Below are positions 34,769 to 45,242 of a stretch of 64,000 nt of DNA, in pieces (positions within the stretch are counted from its first letter, which is position 1; each line of letters begins with the position of its first letter). A model generated the notes under the pieces. That model searched no databases. It saw nothing but the letters and a program-made list of their open reading frames with translations, and had not been told where the DNA came from. A program made the translations under genes and the position numbers. Origin of the DNA: Azospirillum sp. TSA2s (GTDB taxonomy: Bacteria; Pseudomonadota; Alphaproteobacteria; Azospirillales; Azospirillaceae); the NCBI RefSeq assembly GCF_004923315.1, contig NZ_CP039650.1:310001-374000 (forward strand). The letters run 5' to 3'.

Positions 34769-36209
34769 CGCCACCGCCGGCGCTGCCGACCCCGACATCG
34801 CCGGGCTGACCGCCGACAGCCGCGCGGTCAGGCCCGGCTTTGTCTTTGCCGCCCTGCCCGGCGTGAAGGCCGACGGGCGCGCCTTCATCGCCGATGCGCT
34901 CGCAAAGGGCGCCGCCGCCGTGCTGGCGCCCGAGGGCACCGAACTGCCCGCCGGCTCCACCGCCATCCTGCTGACCGATCCGCAACCGCGCCTTGCCTTC
35001 GCGCGCATGGCCGCCGCCTTCCATGGCGGGCGCCAGCCGGAGACGGTGGTGGCGGTGACCGGCACCAACGGCAAGACCTCCACCGTTCAGTTCGCCGCCC
35101 AGATCTGGACCCGGCTCGGCCTGCCCGCCGGCAGCCTGGGCACGCTGGGCCTGCTCGGCCCCGGCTTGCACGGATATGGCGGGATGACGACTCCGGACCC
35201 GGTGTCGCTGCACCGCGACCTCGCCGCCGCCAAGGACGCCGGCATCGACCATCTGGCGATGGAGGCGTCGAGCCACGGGCTGGAGCAGTTCCGGCTGGAC
35301 GGCGTGGCGATCAAGGCCGCCGGCTTCACCAACCTGACGCTGGACCATCTGGACTATCACGGCACGATGGAGGCGTACCGCGACGCCAAGGCGATGCTGT
35401 TCGACCGGGTCCTGCCGCCGGGCGCCGTCGCGGTGCTGAACGCCGACTCTCCGGAATTTCAACATTTTGCCACCATTTGTAACCACCGTGGTCACCGCGT
35501 CCTGTCCTATGGTCTGGCCGGCATCGAGCTTCGGGTGACCGGGGTGGAGCCGCTGGCCCATGGCCAGCGGCTCGCCCTGTCCGTGCTCGACCGCGACGTG
35601 ACGGTGGACCTGCCGCTGGCGGGTCGCTTCCAGGCCTGGAACGTGCTCTGCGCGCTGGGTCTGGTCATCGGTTCCGGCTGTGAGGCCGGGCGGGCGCTGG
35701 CCACGCTTTCCTCCCTGGAAGGCGTGCCGGGCCGGTTGCAGCATGTCGCGACCCACCCCAACGGGGCGACGGTCTACGTCGATTACGCCCACACGCCCGA
35801 TGCGCTGGAAACGGTGCTGCGGGCGCTGAAGCCGCATGCCGCGCGCCATCTGGTGACGGTGTTCGGCTGCGGCGGCGACCGTGACCGCAGCAAGCGGCCG
35901 GTGATGGGGGCGCTGGCGGCCAGACTGGCCGACCGTGCCATCGTCACCGACGACAACCCGCGCACCGAGGATCCCGCCTTCGTGCGGAGCGAGGTGCTGG
36001 CCGGGGCCACCGGGGAGTTGGCCGGCCGGCTGGAGGAGATCGGCGACCGGGCCGAGGCGATCCGCACCGCGGTGCGGCAGCTTCAACCCGGCGACGTGCT
36101 GGTCATCGCCGGCAAGGGCCACGAACAGGGACAAACGATCGGCACCGAGGTGCGTCCGTTCGACGATGCGGACGAGGCCCGGAAAGCCGTAGCGGAGGTT
36201 GGAGCATGA
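34734..36209 (+). CDS. murE: UDP-MurNAc-L-Ala-D-Glu:meso-DAP ligase
   Basis: A 491-residue Mur ligase adding the third residue of the stem peptide. The ATP loop is VTGTNGKTSTVQF, the Mg/uridine region includes TTPDPVSLHRDL, and the DNPRTEDP motif near the C-terminus specifies meso-diaminopimelate rather than lysine. The start is a TTG inside the end of ftsI (35-bp overlap) and gives MRLSQLRPN, matching family N-termini; no ATG is better placed. It overlaps murF by 4 bp. Confidence 0.95.
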   Translation: MRLSQLRPNRADATAGAADPDIAGLTADSRAVRPGFVFAALPGVKADGRAFIADALAKGAAAVLAPEGTELPAGSTAILLTDPQPRLAFARMAAAFHGGRQPETVVAVTGTNGKTSTVQFAAQIWTRLGLPAGSLGTLGLLGPGLHGYGGMTTPDPVSLHRDLAAAKDAGIDHLAMEASSHGLEQFRLDGVAIKAAGFTNLTLDHLDYHGTMEAYRDAKAMLFDRVLPPGAVAVLNADSPEFQHFATICNHRGHRVLSYGLAGIELRVTGVEPLAHGQRLALSVLDRDVTVDLPLAGRFQAWNVLCALGLVIGSGCEAGRALATLSSLEGVPGRLQHVATHPNGATVYVDYAHTPDALETVLRALKPHAARHLVTVFGCGGDRDRSKRPVMGALAARLADRAIVTDDNPRTEDPAFVRSEVLAGATGELAGRLEEIGDRAEAIRTAVRQLQPGDVLVIAGKGHEQGQTIGTEVRPFDDADEARKAVAEVGA

Positions 36210-37705
36210 GTGCGGAGAAGACGGTCCTCTGGACTGCGGCGGACGCGGTGGACGCCACCGGCGGGCGTCTGGCCGGCCCGTCCGCCTGGACCGCCACCGG
36301 CGTCACCATCGACAGCCGCAAGGTGGCGCCGGGCGACCTGTTCGTCGCCATCCGCGGACCGAATTTCGACGGGCACGCCTTCGTCGGCGCCGCGCTGGCC
36401 GCCGGGGCCGCCGCGGCGCTGGTCGACCATCTGCCTGATGGTTTGCCCGATGACGCTCCGCTGTTGATCGTCCCGGTCGACACACTGGAAGCGATGGCGG
36501 CGCTGGGCAAGGTCGCGCGGGCACGCTGCGGCGCGCGCTTCGTCGGCGTCACCGGCTCGGTCGGCAAGACCGGCACCAAGGAGACGCTGCGCCACGTCCT
36601 GTCGGCGCAAGGCGCGACCTATGCCACCGAAGGCAGCCTGAACAACCATTGGGGCGTGCCGCTGTCGCTCGCCCGCCTGCCCGCCGATTGCGCCTATGGC
36701 GTGTTCGAGCTGGGGATGAACCACGCCGGCGAACTCGGCCCCCTGTCCCAACAGGTCAAGCCGCATGTCGCCATCATCACCACGGTCGAGGCGGCGCATC
36801 TGGAATTCTTCTCCGGCGTCGAGGCCATCGCCGACGCCAAGGCCGAGATCTTCGAAGGGCTGGACGCGGGCGGCGTCGCCGTGCTGAACCGCGACAACGG
36901 GCAATATGCCCGGCTGGCCGCCGCCGCGCGCCGCCACGGCCTGACCGACATCTGGAGCTTCGGCACCCATGAGGAGGCCGACGCCCGGCTGGTCGACTGC
37001 TCGCTGCACGCCACCTGCAGCGCGGTGACCGCGGTCATCCGCGGCGAGCGGCTGCAATATTGCCTGTCGCTGCCGGGCAAGCATTGGGTGATGAATAGCC
37101 TCGCGGTGCTGCTGGCGGTGAAGGCGCTGGGCGCCGACGTTGCCGCCGCCGCCCGGTCGCTGTCCAGCCTGCAGCCGGTCAAGGGCCGCGGCACCCGCAA
37201 GCGCATCCAGCTGCCGCAGGGCGCCTTCACCCTGATCGACGAAAGCTACAACGCCAGCCCGGCCGCCATGACGGCGACGCTGGAGGTGCTGGGGAAGATC
37301 GACCCCGGTGCCGGCGGCCGGCGGATCGCCGTGCTGGGCGACATGCGCGAGCTGGGCGACCGCGCCGACGCGCTGCACATCGCGCTGGCCGAGCCGCTGC
37401 GCGCCGCGCAGGTGGACGCCGTCTATGCCTGCGGCCCGCACATGAAGGCGCTGTTCGACCGCCTGCCGGCGGCGATGCGCGGCGCTTGGACCGAGACCAG
37501 CGTGGAGCTGGCCCCCATCGTGACCGGGACCGTAAAAGGCGGCGACGTTATCATGGTCAAGGGGTCCCTGGGCAGTCGTACAGGTCTGATCGTCGATGCG
37601 CTCGCGGCACTCGACAGCGGGCGCGAAAGCGAGGACAAAGCCGCCTCCCGAACCACCAACCAGCCACAGGCGGCGGCGCAGTCCGCGCAGGCGCCGCGAG
37701 GCTGA
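36206..37705 (+). CDS. murF: UDP-MurNAc-tripeptide:D-Ala-D-Ala ligase
   Basis: A 499-residue MurF that finishes the cytoplasmic pentapeptide. The nucleotide loop is GVTGSVGKTGTKE (Gly replaces the usual second Thr after GKT, common in this group); NHWGVPLSLARLP, FELGMNHAGEL and IDESYNASPAAM are diagnostic. The C-terminal ~35 residues are a polar Gln/Ala-rich extension. It starts within the murE stop and is 9 bp before mraY. Confidence 0.97.
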   Translation: MSAEKTVLWTAADAVDATGGRLAGPSAWTATGVTIDSRKVAPGDLFVAIRGPNFDGHAFVGAALAAGAAAALVDHLPDGLPDDAPLLIVPVDTLEAMAALGKVARARCGARFVGVTGSVGKTGTKETLRHVLSAQGATYATEGSLNNHWGVPLSLARLPADCAYGVFELGMNHAGELGPLSQQVKPHVAIITTVEAAHLEFFSGVEAIADAKAEIFEGLDAGGVAVLNRDNGQYARLAAAARRHGLTDIWSFGTHEEADARLVDCSLHATCSAVTAVIRGERLQYCLSLPGKHWVMNSLAVLLAVKALGADVAAAARSLSSLQPVKGRGTRKRIQLPQGAFTLIDESYNASPAAMTATLEVLGKIDPGAGGRRIAVLGDMRELGDRADALHIALAEPLRAAQVDAVYACGPHMKALFDRLPAAMRGAWTETSVELAPIVTGTVKGGDVIMVKGSLGSRTGLIVDALAALDSGRESEDKAASRTTNQPQAAAQSAQAPRG

Positions 37706-37714
37706 CGGACCCAA

Positions 37715-38800
<1,086 letters not shown>

Positions 38801-38813
38801 GGGGGGACCGGCG

Positions 38814-40235
38814 ATGATCGACCTGTTCTACATGCAGGAGCTGCCCGTCGCGGTGATGGGGCTGGGCAAGTCCGGTCTCGCCACCGCCCGCGCGTTGCGC
38901 GACAGCGGTGCCGAGGTGCGGGTATGGGATGACAACCCCGCCTCCCGCGCCGCCGCGGAGGCGGAGGGCTTCGCCGTCGTCGATCTCGCCACCGCCGACC
39001 TGTCGGACCTGACCACCATCGTCTGGTCGCCCGGCATCCCCCACACCTTCCCCAAGCCGCACCCGGTGGCCGAGCGCGCCCGCGCGCTGGGGATCGAGCT
39101 GATCTGCGACATCGAGCTGCTGGGCCGTGCGGAGCGTGACTGCGCCTTCATCGGCATCACCGGCACCAACGGCAAATCGACCACCACCACGCTGGTCGGC
39201 CACATCCTGGCCGCCGCCGGGCGCAAGGCCGCCGTCGGCGGCAACCTCGGCACGCCGGTACTGACCTTCGACCCCATCGGGTCGGGCAACACCTGCGTGC
39301 TGGAGATGTCGAGCTACCAGTTGGAGCTGACCCACTCCATCACCTTCGACATCGCGGTCCTGCTGAACATCACGCCCGACCATCTCGCCCGCCATGGCGG
39401 GATGGAGGGCTATGTCGCCGCGAAGAAGCTGATCTTCCATCGCCAGACCTGGCCGCGCACCGCGGTGATCGGGGTGGACGACGAGCATTGCCGGAAAATC
39501 CACGCCGACCTCGTCGCCGCCGGCGACCAGCGCGTGTGGCCGATCTCGGCCCGGGGGCCGGTGGCGGGCGGCGTCTATGCCACCGACGGCTGGCTGGTCG
39601 ACGACACCGACGGCGAGGCGGTGCGCGTGGCGGAGTTGTCGGCGCTGCCGACCCTGCTGGGCGCCCACAACTGGCAGAATGCCGCCGCCGCCTTCGCCAC
39701 CTGCAAGGCCGCCGGCCTGCCGGTGGCGGCCATCGTCGCGGCGATGGCGACCTTCCCCGGCCTTGCCCACCGGCAGCAGCTGGTCGGCACGCTGGAGGAT
39801 GTGCGCTTCGTCAACGACAGCAAGGCGACCAACGCCGACGCCACGGAAAAGGCGCTGGCGACCTTCGACCCGATCTACTGGATCCTCGGCGGACAGGCCA
39901 AGGACACCGGCCTGAACGGGCTTGAGGGCTATATGGGCCGCGTGCGCCACGCCTTCCTGATCGGCGAGGCGCAGGAACAATTCGCCGCATGGCTCGACAC
40001 GCAGGGCGTTGCCTATACACGCTGCGGAACGCTGGATGTCGCGACCGCGAAGGCGGCCGGGATGGCGCTGGCGGAGCGGCTGGCGGGCGCCTGCGTGCTG
40101 CTGTCGCCGGCTTGCGCGTCGTGGGACCAGTTCGCCAATTTCGAGAAGCGCGGCGACGCCTTCGCGGCCTATGTCGCGAACATCGTTTCCGCGCATGAGA
40201 ACACCGGGACCGGTACCAGCGGAGGCGTTGCATGA
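38814..40235 (+). CDS. murD: UDP-MurNAc-L-Ala:D-Glu ligase
   Basis: A 473-residue Mur ligase adding D-glutamate. The Rossmann N-domain begins VAVMGLGKSGLATARAL; the ATP loop is GITGTNGKSTTTTLVGH; the downstream blocks EMSSYQLELTHSI, NITPDHLARHGGM and NDSKATNADATEKAL are complete. Starts at 38814 or at the later ATG for MQELP are both possible. It overlaps ftsW by 4 bp. Confidence 0.97.
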   Translation: MIDLFYMQELPVAVMGLGKSGLATARALRDSGAEVRVWDDNPASRAAAEAEGFAVVDLATADLSDLTTIVWSPGIPHTFPKPHPVAERARALGIELICDIELLGRAERDCAFIGITGTNGKSTTTTLVGHILAAAGRKAAVGGNLGTPVLTFDPIGSGNTCVLEMSSYQLELTHSITFDIAVLLNITPDHLARHGGMEGYVAAKKLIFHRQTWPRTAVIGVDDEHCRKIHADLVAAGDQRVWPISARGPVAGGVYATDGWLVDDTDGEAVRVAELSALPTLLGAHNWQNAAAAFATCKAAGLPVAAIVAAMATFPGLAHRQQLVGTLEDVRFVNDSKATNADATEKALATFDPIYWILGGQAKDTGLNGLEGYMGRVRHAFLIGEAQEQFAAWLDTQGVAYTRCGTLDVATAKAAGMALAERLAGACVLLSPACASWDQFANFEKRGDAFAAYVANIVSAHENTGTGTSGGVA

Positions 40236-41353
40236 TCACCTTCGACCGCACCGACCAATCGATCTTCGGCCGCTGGTGGTGGACCGTCGACCGCTGGCAG
40301 CTGGGCGCCGTCGCCCTGCTGATGTTCCTCGGCACCGTCCTGATCACCGCGGCCAGCCCGCCGGTGGCCGAGCGCATCGGTATCCAGGACACCTTCTATT
40401 TCGTCGAACGCCACGTGATGATGCTGATCCCGGCGATCATCATCATGGTCGGCGTCTCGCTGCTCAGCCCTCGCGGCGTGCGGCGGGTGGCGCTGGGGGT
40501 GTTCCTGATCTCGGTGGTGCTGGTCTACGCCACCCTGGTCGTGGGCGTGGAGATCAAGGGCGCCCGCCGCTGGATCCATGTCCCCGGCCTGTCGATCCAG
40601 CCGTCGGAGTTCGTGAAGCCGGCCTTCGCCGTGGTCGCGGCCTGGCTGTTCTCGCTGTCGCGCACCAATCCGGGCTTCCCCGGCGCGCTGGTGTCGATGG
40701 TGCTGTACGGCGTCACCATGGTCGGCCTGATCCTGCAGCCCGATTTGGGCATGACCTTCGTCGTCTCCGCCGTCTGGTTCACCCAGTTCTTCCTGGCCGG
40801 GCTGAACCTCGTGCTGGTGATGGGGCTGGGCGGCTTGGGTATCGTCGGACTGGTCGGCGCCTATTACACGCTGCCGCACGTCACCAGCCGCATTGACCGC
40901 TTCCTCGACCCGCATGCCGGCGACAATTACCAGGTCAATCGTTCGCTGGAGGCCTTCGCCAACGGCGGCCTGATGGGAACCGGACCCGGTCAGGGCACGG
41001 TGAAGTTCTACCTGCCCGACAGCCACGCCGACTTCATCTTCGCGGTCGCCGGCGAAGAACTGGGGCTGATTTTCTGCTTGGGATTGGTGGTGCTGTTCGC
41101 CTTTGTCGTGCTGCGTGGATTCGCCCGCATCTTCAACGACAACAACTACTTCGTCCTGCTGGCCGCCGCCGGTCTTCTGATCCAGTTCGGGCTTCAGGCG
41201 GCGATCAACATGGGTTCGTCCTTGCATCTTATGCCGACCAAGGGCATGACCCTGCCGTTCATCTCTTACGGCGGCTCCTCGCTGCTCGCTCTCGGGTTCG
41301 GCATGGGCATGGTTCTGGCTTTGACACGCAAACGCTTCGGCCCCCTGGAATGA
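40232..41353 (+). CDS. ftsW: Septal peptidoglycan glycosyltransferase FtsW
   Basis: A 373-residue SEDS-family membrane protein with about ten helices. Conserved loops are GARRWIHVPGLSIQPSEFVKPAF, QPDLGMTF, the catalytic-loop region HAGDNYQVNRSLEAFANGG and MTLPFISYGGSSLLALG. It polymerises lipid II at the septum together with FtsI. The ATGA overlap with murG couples it to the enzyme that makes its substrate. Confidence 0.97.
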   Translation: MITFDRTDQSIFGRWWWTVDRWQLGAVALLMFLGTVLITAASPPVAERIGIQDTFYFVERHVMMLIPAIIIMVGVSLLSPRGVRRVALGVFLISVVLVYATLVVGVEIKGARRWIHVPGLSIQPSEFVKPAFAVVAAWLFSLSRTNPGFPGALVSMVLYGVTMVGLILQPDLGMTFVVSAVWFTQFFLAGLNLVLVMGLGGLGIVGLVGAYYTLPHVTSRIDRFLDPHAGDNYQVNRSLEAFANGGLMGTGPGQGTVKFYLPDSHADFIFAVAGEELGLIFCLGLVVLFAFVVLRGFARIFNDNNYFVLLAAAGLLIQFGLQAAINMGSSLHLMPTKGMTLPFISYGGSSLLALGFGMGMVLALTRKRFGPLE

Positions 41354-42612
41354 GGAGGCCGACGGACTTGAGCGCGACGACCCTCGACGCGAACGCCAAC
41401 AAAGTGATCGTGCTGGCCGCCGGCGGCACCGGCGGACACATGTTCCCGGCCGAAGCGCTGGCGCGCGAGCTGCTGTCCCGCGGCCGCGCGGTGACGCTGG
41501 TCACCGACAAGCGCGGCCACGCCTTCGGCGAAAATCTGCCGGAGGTGCCGGTCCACCGCATCCGCGCCGCCTCCCCCGGTGCAGGCATCGTCGGCAAGCT
41601 GAAGGCAGCCCTGCAGATGGGGCTCGGCCTGCTGGAGGCGCGGGCGCTGATGCGCCGGCTCGATCCCGCTGCGGTCGTCGGTTTCGGCGGTTACCCGTCC
41701 GTGCCCACCGTCTATGCCGCCATCCAGTCCAAAGTGCCGGCCTTGCTGCACGAACAGAATGCCGTGCTAGGCCGCGCCAACCGGATGCTGATCGCCGGGG
41801 CCAGCCGCATCGCCGTCGCCTTCCCCGGCATCGAGAAGCTGGGCGAGGCGCAGCGCGCCAAGATCGTCCGCACCGGCAACCCGGTACGCCCGGCGGTCGC
41901 CGCCCGCCGCCTCTCCCCCTACGAGGCGCCCGGCGCCGCCGGCCCGATCCGCCTGCTGGTGATGGGCGGCAGCCAGGGTGCCCGCGTCTTTTCCGAGGTG
42001 ATCCCCGCAGCGCTCGCCCTGCTGCCGGAGGAGATGCGCGCCCGCATCCATCTGGCGCAGCAGTGCCGTCCGGAAGACCTGGAAGCCGCCCGCGACGCGC
42101 TGGAGCCGCTGGGCCTCGCCCGGCTGGAGTTGCAGACCTTCTTCCGCGACGTGCCGGAACGGCTGGCCGCCTGCCACCTCGCCGTGACCCGCGCCGGCGC
42201 CTCCACCATCGCCGAGCTGACCTGCGTCGGCCGTCCGGCGATCCTGGTGCCCTACCCGCACGCCACCGACGACCACCAGACCGCCAACGCCCGCCATCTG
42301 GCCGAGGCCGGCGCCGCCTGGCTCATGCCGCAGCCCTCCTTCACCGCCCAGGCCCTGGCCGAGCGGCTGTCCTCCCTGCTGGCCGACCCGCAGGCGCTCG
42401 CAGCATCGGCGCGGGCCGCCCACGAGTGGGGCACCGCCGACGCCGCCACTGCGCTGGCCGACGCCGTGCTGGCGATGCTGGACGGCGGGCGAGCCGCCCG
42501 CACCGACCACACCGATCCGAAGCAGACCGATCCAAGCCTGACCGACCACGACCAATCCCACAACGCCCGGCGGTCCGCCGCCGGCGCCAGCGCCAAGGGG
42601 GCCGCGGAATGA
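41350..42612 (+). CDS. murG: UDP-GlcNAc:lipid I transferase MurG
   Basis: A 420-residue GT28 glycosyltransferase that converts lipid I to lipid II at the cytoplasmic face. The N-domain has the glycine loop AAGGTGGHMFPAEALA; the C-domain has MGGSQGARVFSEV, the UDP-GlcNAc site AVTRAGASTIAEL and VPYPHATDDHQTANA. The last ~45 residues are a polar Thr/Asp/Ala tail that E. coli MurG lacks. It overlaps ftsW and the next small gene by 4 and 4 bp. Confidence 0.97.
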   Translation: MRRPTDLSATTLDANANKVIVLAAGGTGGHMFPAEALARELLSRGRAVTLVTDKRGHAFGENLPEVPVHRIRAASPGAGIVGKLKAALQMGLGLLEARALMRRLDPAAVVGFGGYPSVPTVYAAIQSKVPALLHEQNAVLGRANRMLIAGASRIAVAFPGIEKLGEAQRAKIVRTGNPVRPAVAARRLSPYEAPGAAGPIRLLVMGGSQGARVFSEVIPAALALLPEEMRARIHLAQQCRPEDLEAARDALEPLGLARLELQTFFRDVPERLAACHLAVTRAGASTIAELTCVGRPAILVPYPHATDDHQTANARHLAEAGAAWLMPQPSFTAQALAERLSSLLADPQALAASARAAHEWGTADAATALADAVLAMLDGGRAARTDHTDPKQTDPSLTDHDQSHNARRSAAGASAKGAAE

Positions 42613-42857
42613 TCAAAGCCAGGACTCTGACCAGACCGACGCCCCGTCCGCTGCAGGACTGGCCGGCGGACATGACTCGGACCGAGGGCGGCTGGTACAA
42701 CCGTCCGGGCTGTCCGCTGGTGCCGCGCTTCCTCGCCGAAGGCGGCTTCCTGCGTGACCGCCTGTCGATGATCCACGGATCGCAGCCCCTCCCCGACGAC
42801 CTGTCCGATGCGGCGGTCGACGCCACCCTTCGCCTGATGCTTCGCCGCGGAAAGTAA
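42609..42857 (+). CDS. Unrecognised 82-aa protein between murG and murC
   Basis: ATG at 42609 overlaps the murG stop (ATGA) and the stop is 7 bp before murC, so it fits the operon exactly. The 82 residues start MIKARTLTRPTPRP, contain TEGGWYNRPGCPLVPRFLAEGGFLRDRLSMIHG and end DAAVDATLRLMLRRGK; no signal peptide, no membrane helix, basic ends. The spacing between murG and murC, two genes normally adjacent, and both-side coupling support a real gene. I recognise no family and assign no function. Confidence 0.65.
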   Translation: MIKARTLTRPTPRPLQDWPADMTRTEGGWYNRPGCPLVPRFLAEGGFLRDRLSMIHGSQPLPDDLSDAAVDATLRLMLRRGK

Positions 42858-42864
42858 GCCTGAC

Positions 42865-44283
42865 ATGCGCGCCCTCCCCCTCTCGATCGGCACCATCCAC
42901 TTCGTCGGCATCGGCGGCATCGGCATGAGCGGCATCGCCGAGGTGCTGCGGAACCTGGGCTATACCGTCCAGGGTTCCGACCTCGCCGAGAACGCCAACG
43001 TCAAGCGCCTGCGCGAGCTGGGCATCAAGGTGTTCGTCGGCCATCGCGGCGAGAACATCGCCGGCGCCGCCGTGGTCGTCGTCTCCTCCGCCGTCAAGCG
43101 CGACAATCCGGAGGTGGTGGCCGCCCGCGCCGCCCTGGTGCCGGTGGTCCGCCGCGCCGAGATGCTGGGCGAGCTGATGCGCCTGAAATGGGCCATCGCC
43201 ATCGGCGGCACCCATGGCAAGACCACGACCACCTCGATGGTCGGCCACATGCTGGAGCATGCCAACCTCGACCCCACCGTCATCAACGGCGGCATCATCA
43301 ACGCCTACGGCTCCAACACCCGGCTCGGCACCGGCGACTGGATGGTGGTGGAGGCGGACGAGAGCGACGGCACCTTCGTGAAGCTGCCGGCCTGCATCGC
43401 CGTCGTCACCAACATGGATCCGGAGCATCTGGACTTCTACGGCACCTTCGACAACGCGCGCGCCGCCTTCGACAGCTTCGTCCAGAACATTCCCTTCTAC
43501 GGCTTCGCCGCGCTCTGCATCGACCATCCCGAGGTGCAGGCGATGATCCCCCGCGTGTCGGACCGCCGCATCGTCACCTACGGCTTCTCGCCGCAGGCCG
43601 ACATCCGCGCGGTCAACGTGGAGCTGGGTCCCGACGGCGCCAAGTACGACGTGCTGATCTACGACCGCCACACCGGAGAAAGCCGCGCCATCGCCGGCGT
43701 GCGCCTGCCGATGTACGGGCCGCACAACGTCCAGAACTCGCTGGCCTGCTTCGCGGTCGGCAACGAGATGGGCCTTCCCGACGTGGTGATGCGCGACAGC
43801 ATGGCCAAGTTCCAAGGCGTGAAGCGCCGCTTCACCAAGACCGGCGAGGCCAACGGCATCACCGTCATCGACGATTACGGCCACCACCCGGTGGAGATCG
43901 CCGCGGTGCTGAAGGCCGCGCGCACCGCCGGCACCGGCCGCACCATCGCCGTCGTCCAGCCGCACCGCTATTCCCGCCTCGCCGCCCTGTTCGAAGAGTT
44001 CTGCACCTGCTTCAACGACGCCGACGCCGTGATCGTCGCCGACGTCTATGCCGCCGGTGAAACGCCGATCGAAGGCGTCAGCCGCGACAGTCTGGTGGAG
44101 GGCCTGCGCATGCACGGCCACCGCCATGTCGTGGCCCTGCAGAACCAGCAGGAGCTGGCCCAGGTCGTGCGCGAGATGGCGCGGCCCGGCGACTTCGTCG
44201 TCTGCCTGGGCGCCGGCAACATCACCCAGTGGGCGAACGCCCTGCCGGGCGAGCTGTCGTCGCTCTACGGCGCCACGCGATGA
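42865..44283 (+). CDS. murC: UDP-MurNAc:L-Ala ligase
   Basis: A 472-residue first Mur ligase of the pathway. The N-terminus IHFVGIGGIGMSGIAEVL is the UDP-MurNAc-binding Rossmann loop; the ATP loop is AIGGTHGKTTTTSMVGH; EADESDGTFVKL, NMDPEHLDFYG and DDYGHHPVEIAAVL complete the signature. Length is normal. Translation is coupled to murB by a 4-bp overlap. Confidence 0.98.
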   Translation: MRALPLSIGTIHFVGIGGIGMSGIAEVLRNLGYTVQGSDLAENANVKRLRELGIKVFVGHRGENIAGAAVVVVSSAVKRDNPEVVAARAALVPVVRRAEMLGELMRLKWAIAIGGTHGKTTTTSMVGHMLEHANLDPTVINGGIINAYGSNTRLGTGDWMVVEADESDGTFVKLPACIAVVTNMDPEHLDFYGTFDNARAAFDSFVQNIPFYGFAALCIDHPEVQAMIPRVSDRRIVTYGFSPQADIRAVNVELGPDGAKYDVLIYDRHTGESRAIAGVRLPMYGPHNVQNSLACFAVGNEMGLPDVVMRDSMAKFQGVKRRFTKTGEANGITVIDDYGHHPVEIAAVLKAARTAGTGRTIAVVQPHRYSRLAALFEEFCTCFNDADAVIVADVYAAGETPIEGVSRDSLVEGLRMHGHRHVVALQNQQELAQVVREMARPGDFVVCLGAGNITQWANALPGELSSLYGATR

Positions 44284-45242
44284 CGGCAGCGCCCCGCATG
44301 AGCCCCGCTGACGGCCACCTGCCCAACGGCCATTTGATGGAACGGATGCCCGCGGTGCGCGGCCGGCTGACCGCCGACGCTTCGCTGGCGCCGGTGACGT
44401 GGTTTCGCGTCGGTGGCCCGGCAGAGGTGATGTTCCGCCCGGCCGACGCCGACGACCTCGCCAACTTCCTGGCCGCCCTGCCGGCCGAGGTGCCGGTGAC
44501 GGTGATCGGCGTCGCCTCCAACCTGCTGGTGCGGGACGGCGGCGTACCGGGCGTCACCATCCGGCTCGGCCGCGGCTTCACCGACATCACGGCCGACGGG
44601 ATGAGTTTGACGGCGGGGGCCGCGGCGCTCGACCTGAATGTCGCCATGGTCGCCCGCGACGCCGGGATCGCCGGGCTGGAGTTCCTCTCCGGCATCCCCG
44701 GCACCATCGGCGGCGCGCTGCGCATGAACGGCGGCGCCTATGGCCGCGAGCTGGCCGATGTACTGGTCTCCGCCACCGCGGTGGCGCGCGACGGCCGGCG
44801 GCTGGAGTTCAGCCATGCCGGCATGGGCTTCACCTACCGCCACAGCGCGGCGCCGGATGACTGCATCTTCACCGGCGCCGTCCTGCGCGGCGAGCCCGGC
44901 AACCCGCTGGAGATCGCGCGCCGCATGTCCGAGATCTCCGACAAGCGCGCCGACAGCCAGCCGGTCCGCTCCCGCACCGGCGGTTCGACCTTCAAGAATC
45001 CGGAAGGCCACAAGGCCTGGGAGTTGATCGACAAGGCCGGCTGCCGCGGTCTGTCCATTGGCGACGCCCAGGTGTCAGAAAAGCACTGCAACTTCCTGAT
45101 CAACAACGGCACGGCCACCGCCGCCCAGCTGGAAGCGCTTGGCGAGGAGGTCCGCCGCCGCGTGTTCGAGACCAGCGGTGTCACGCTGGAGTGGGAAATC
45201 AAGCGCATCGGCGTTCCCGCCGCCGAAGGAGCCGCCCAATGA
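44280..45242 (+). CDS. murB: UDP-N-acetylenolpyruvoylglucosamine reductase
   Basis: A 320-residue FAD enzyme that reduces UDP-GlcNAc-enolpyruvate to UDP-MurNAc. FAD contacts are in VTWFRVGGPAEVMFRP and GIASNLLVRDGG-type segment; FLSGIPGTIGGALRMNGGAYG, GGSTFKNPEG (catalytic Ser) and the glutamate of VSEKHCNFLIN mark a type II MurB. The ATG at 44280 overlaps the murC stop and is preferred to an ATG 17 codons upstream inside murC. Confidence 0.97.
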   Translation: MTAAPRMSPADGHLPNGHLMERMPAVRGRLTADASLAPVTWFRVGGPAEVMFRPADADDLANFLAALPAEVPVTVIGVASNLLVRDGGVPGVTIRLGRGFTDITADGMSLTAGAAALDLNVAMVARDAGIAGLEFLSGIPGTIGGALRMNGGAYGRELADVLVSATAVARDGRRLEFSHAGMGFTYRHSAAPDDCIFTGAVLRGEPGNPLEIARRMSEISDKRADSQPVRSRTGGSTFKNPEGHKAWELIDKAGCRGLSIGDAQVSEKHCNFLINNGTATAAQLEALGEEVRRRVFETSGVTLEWEIKRIGVPAAEGAAQ

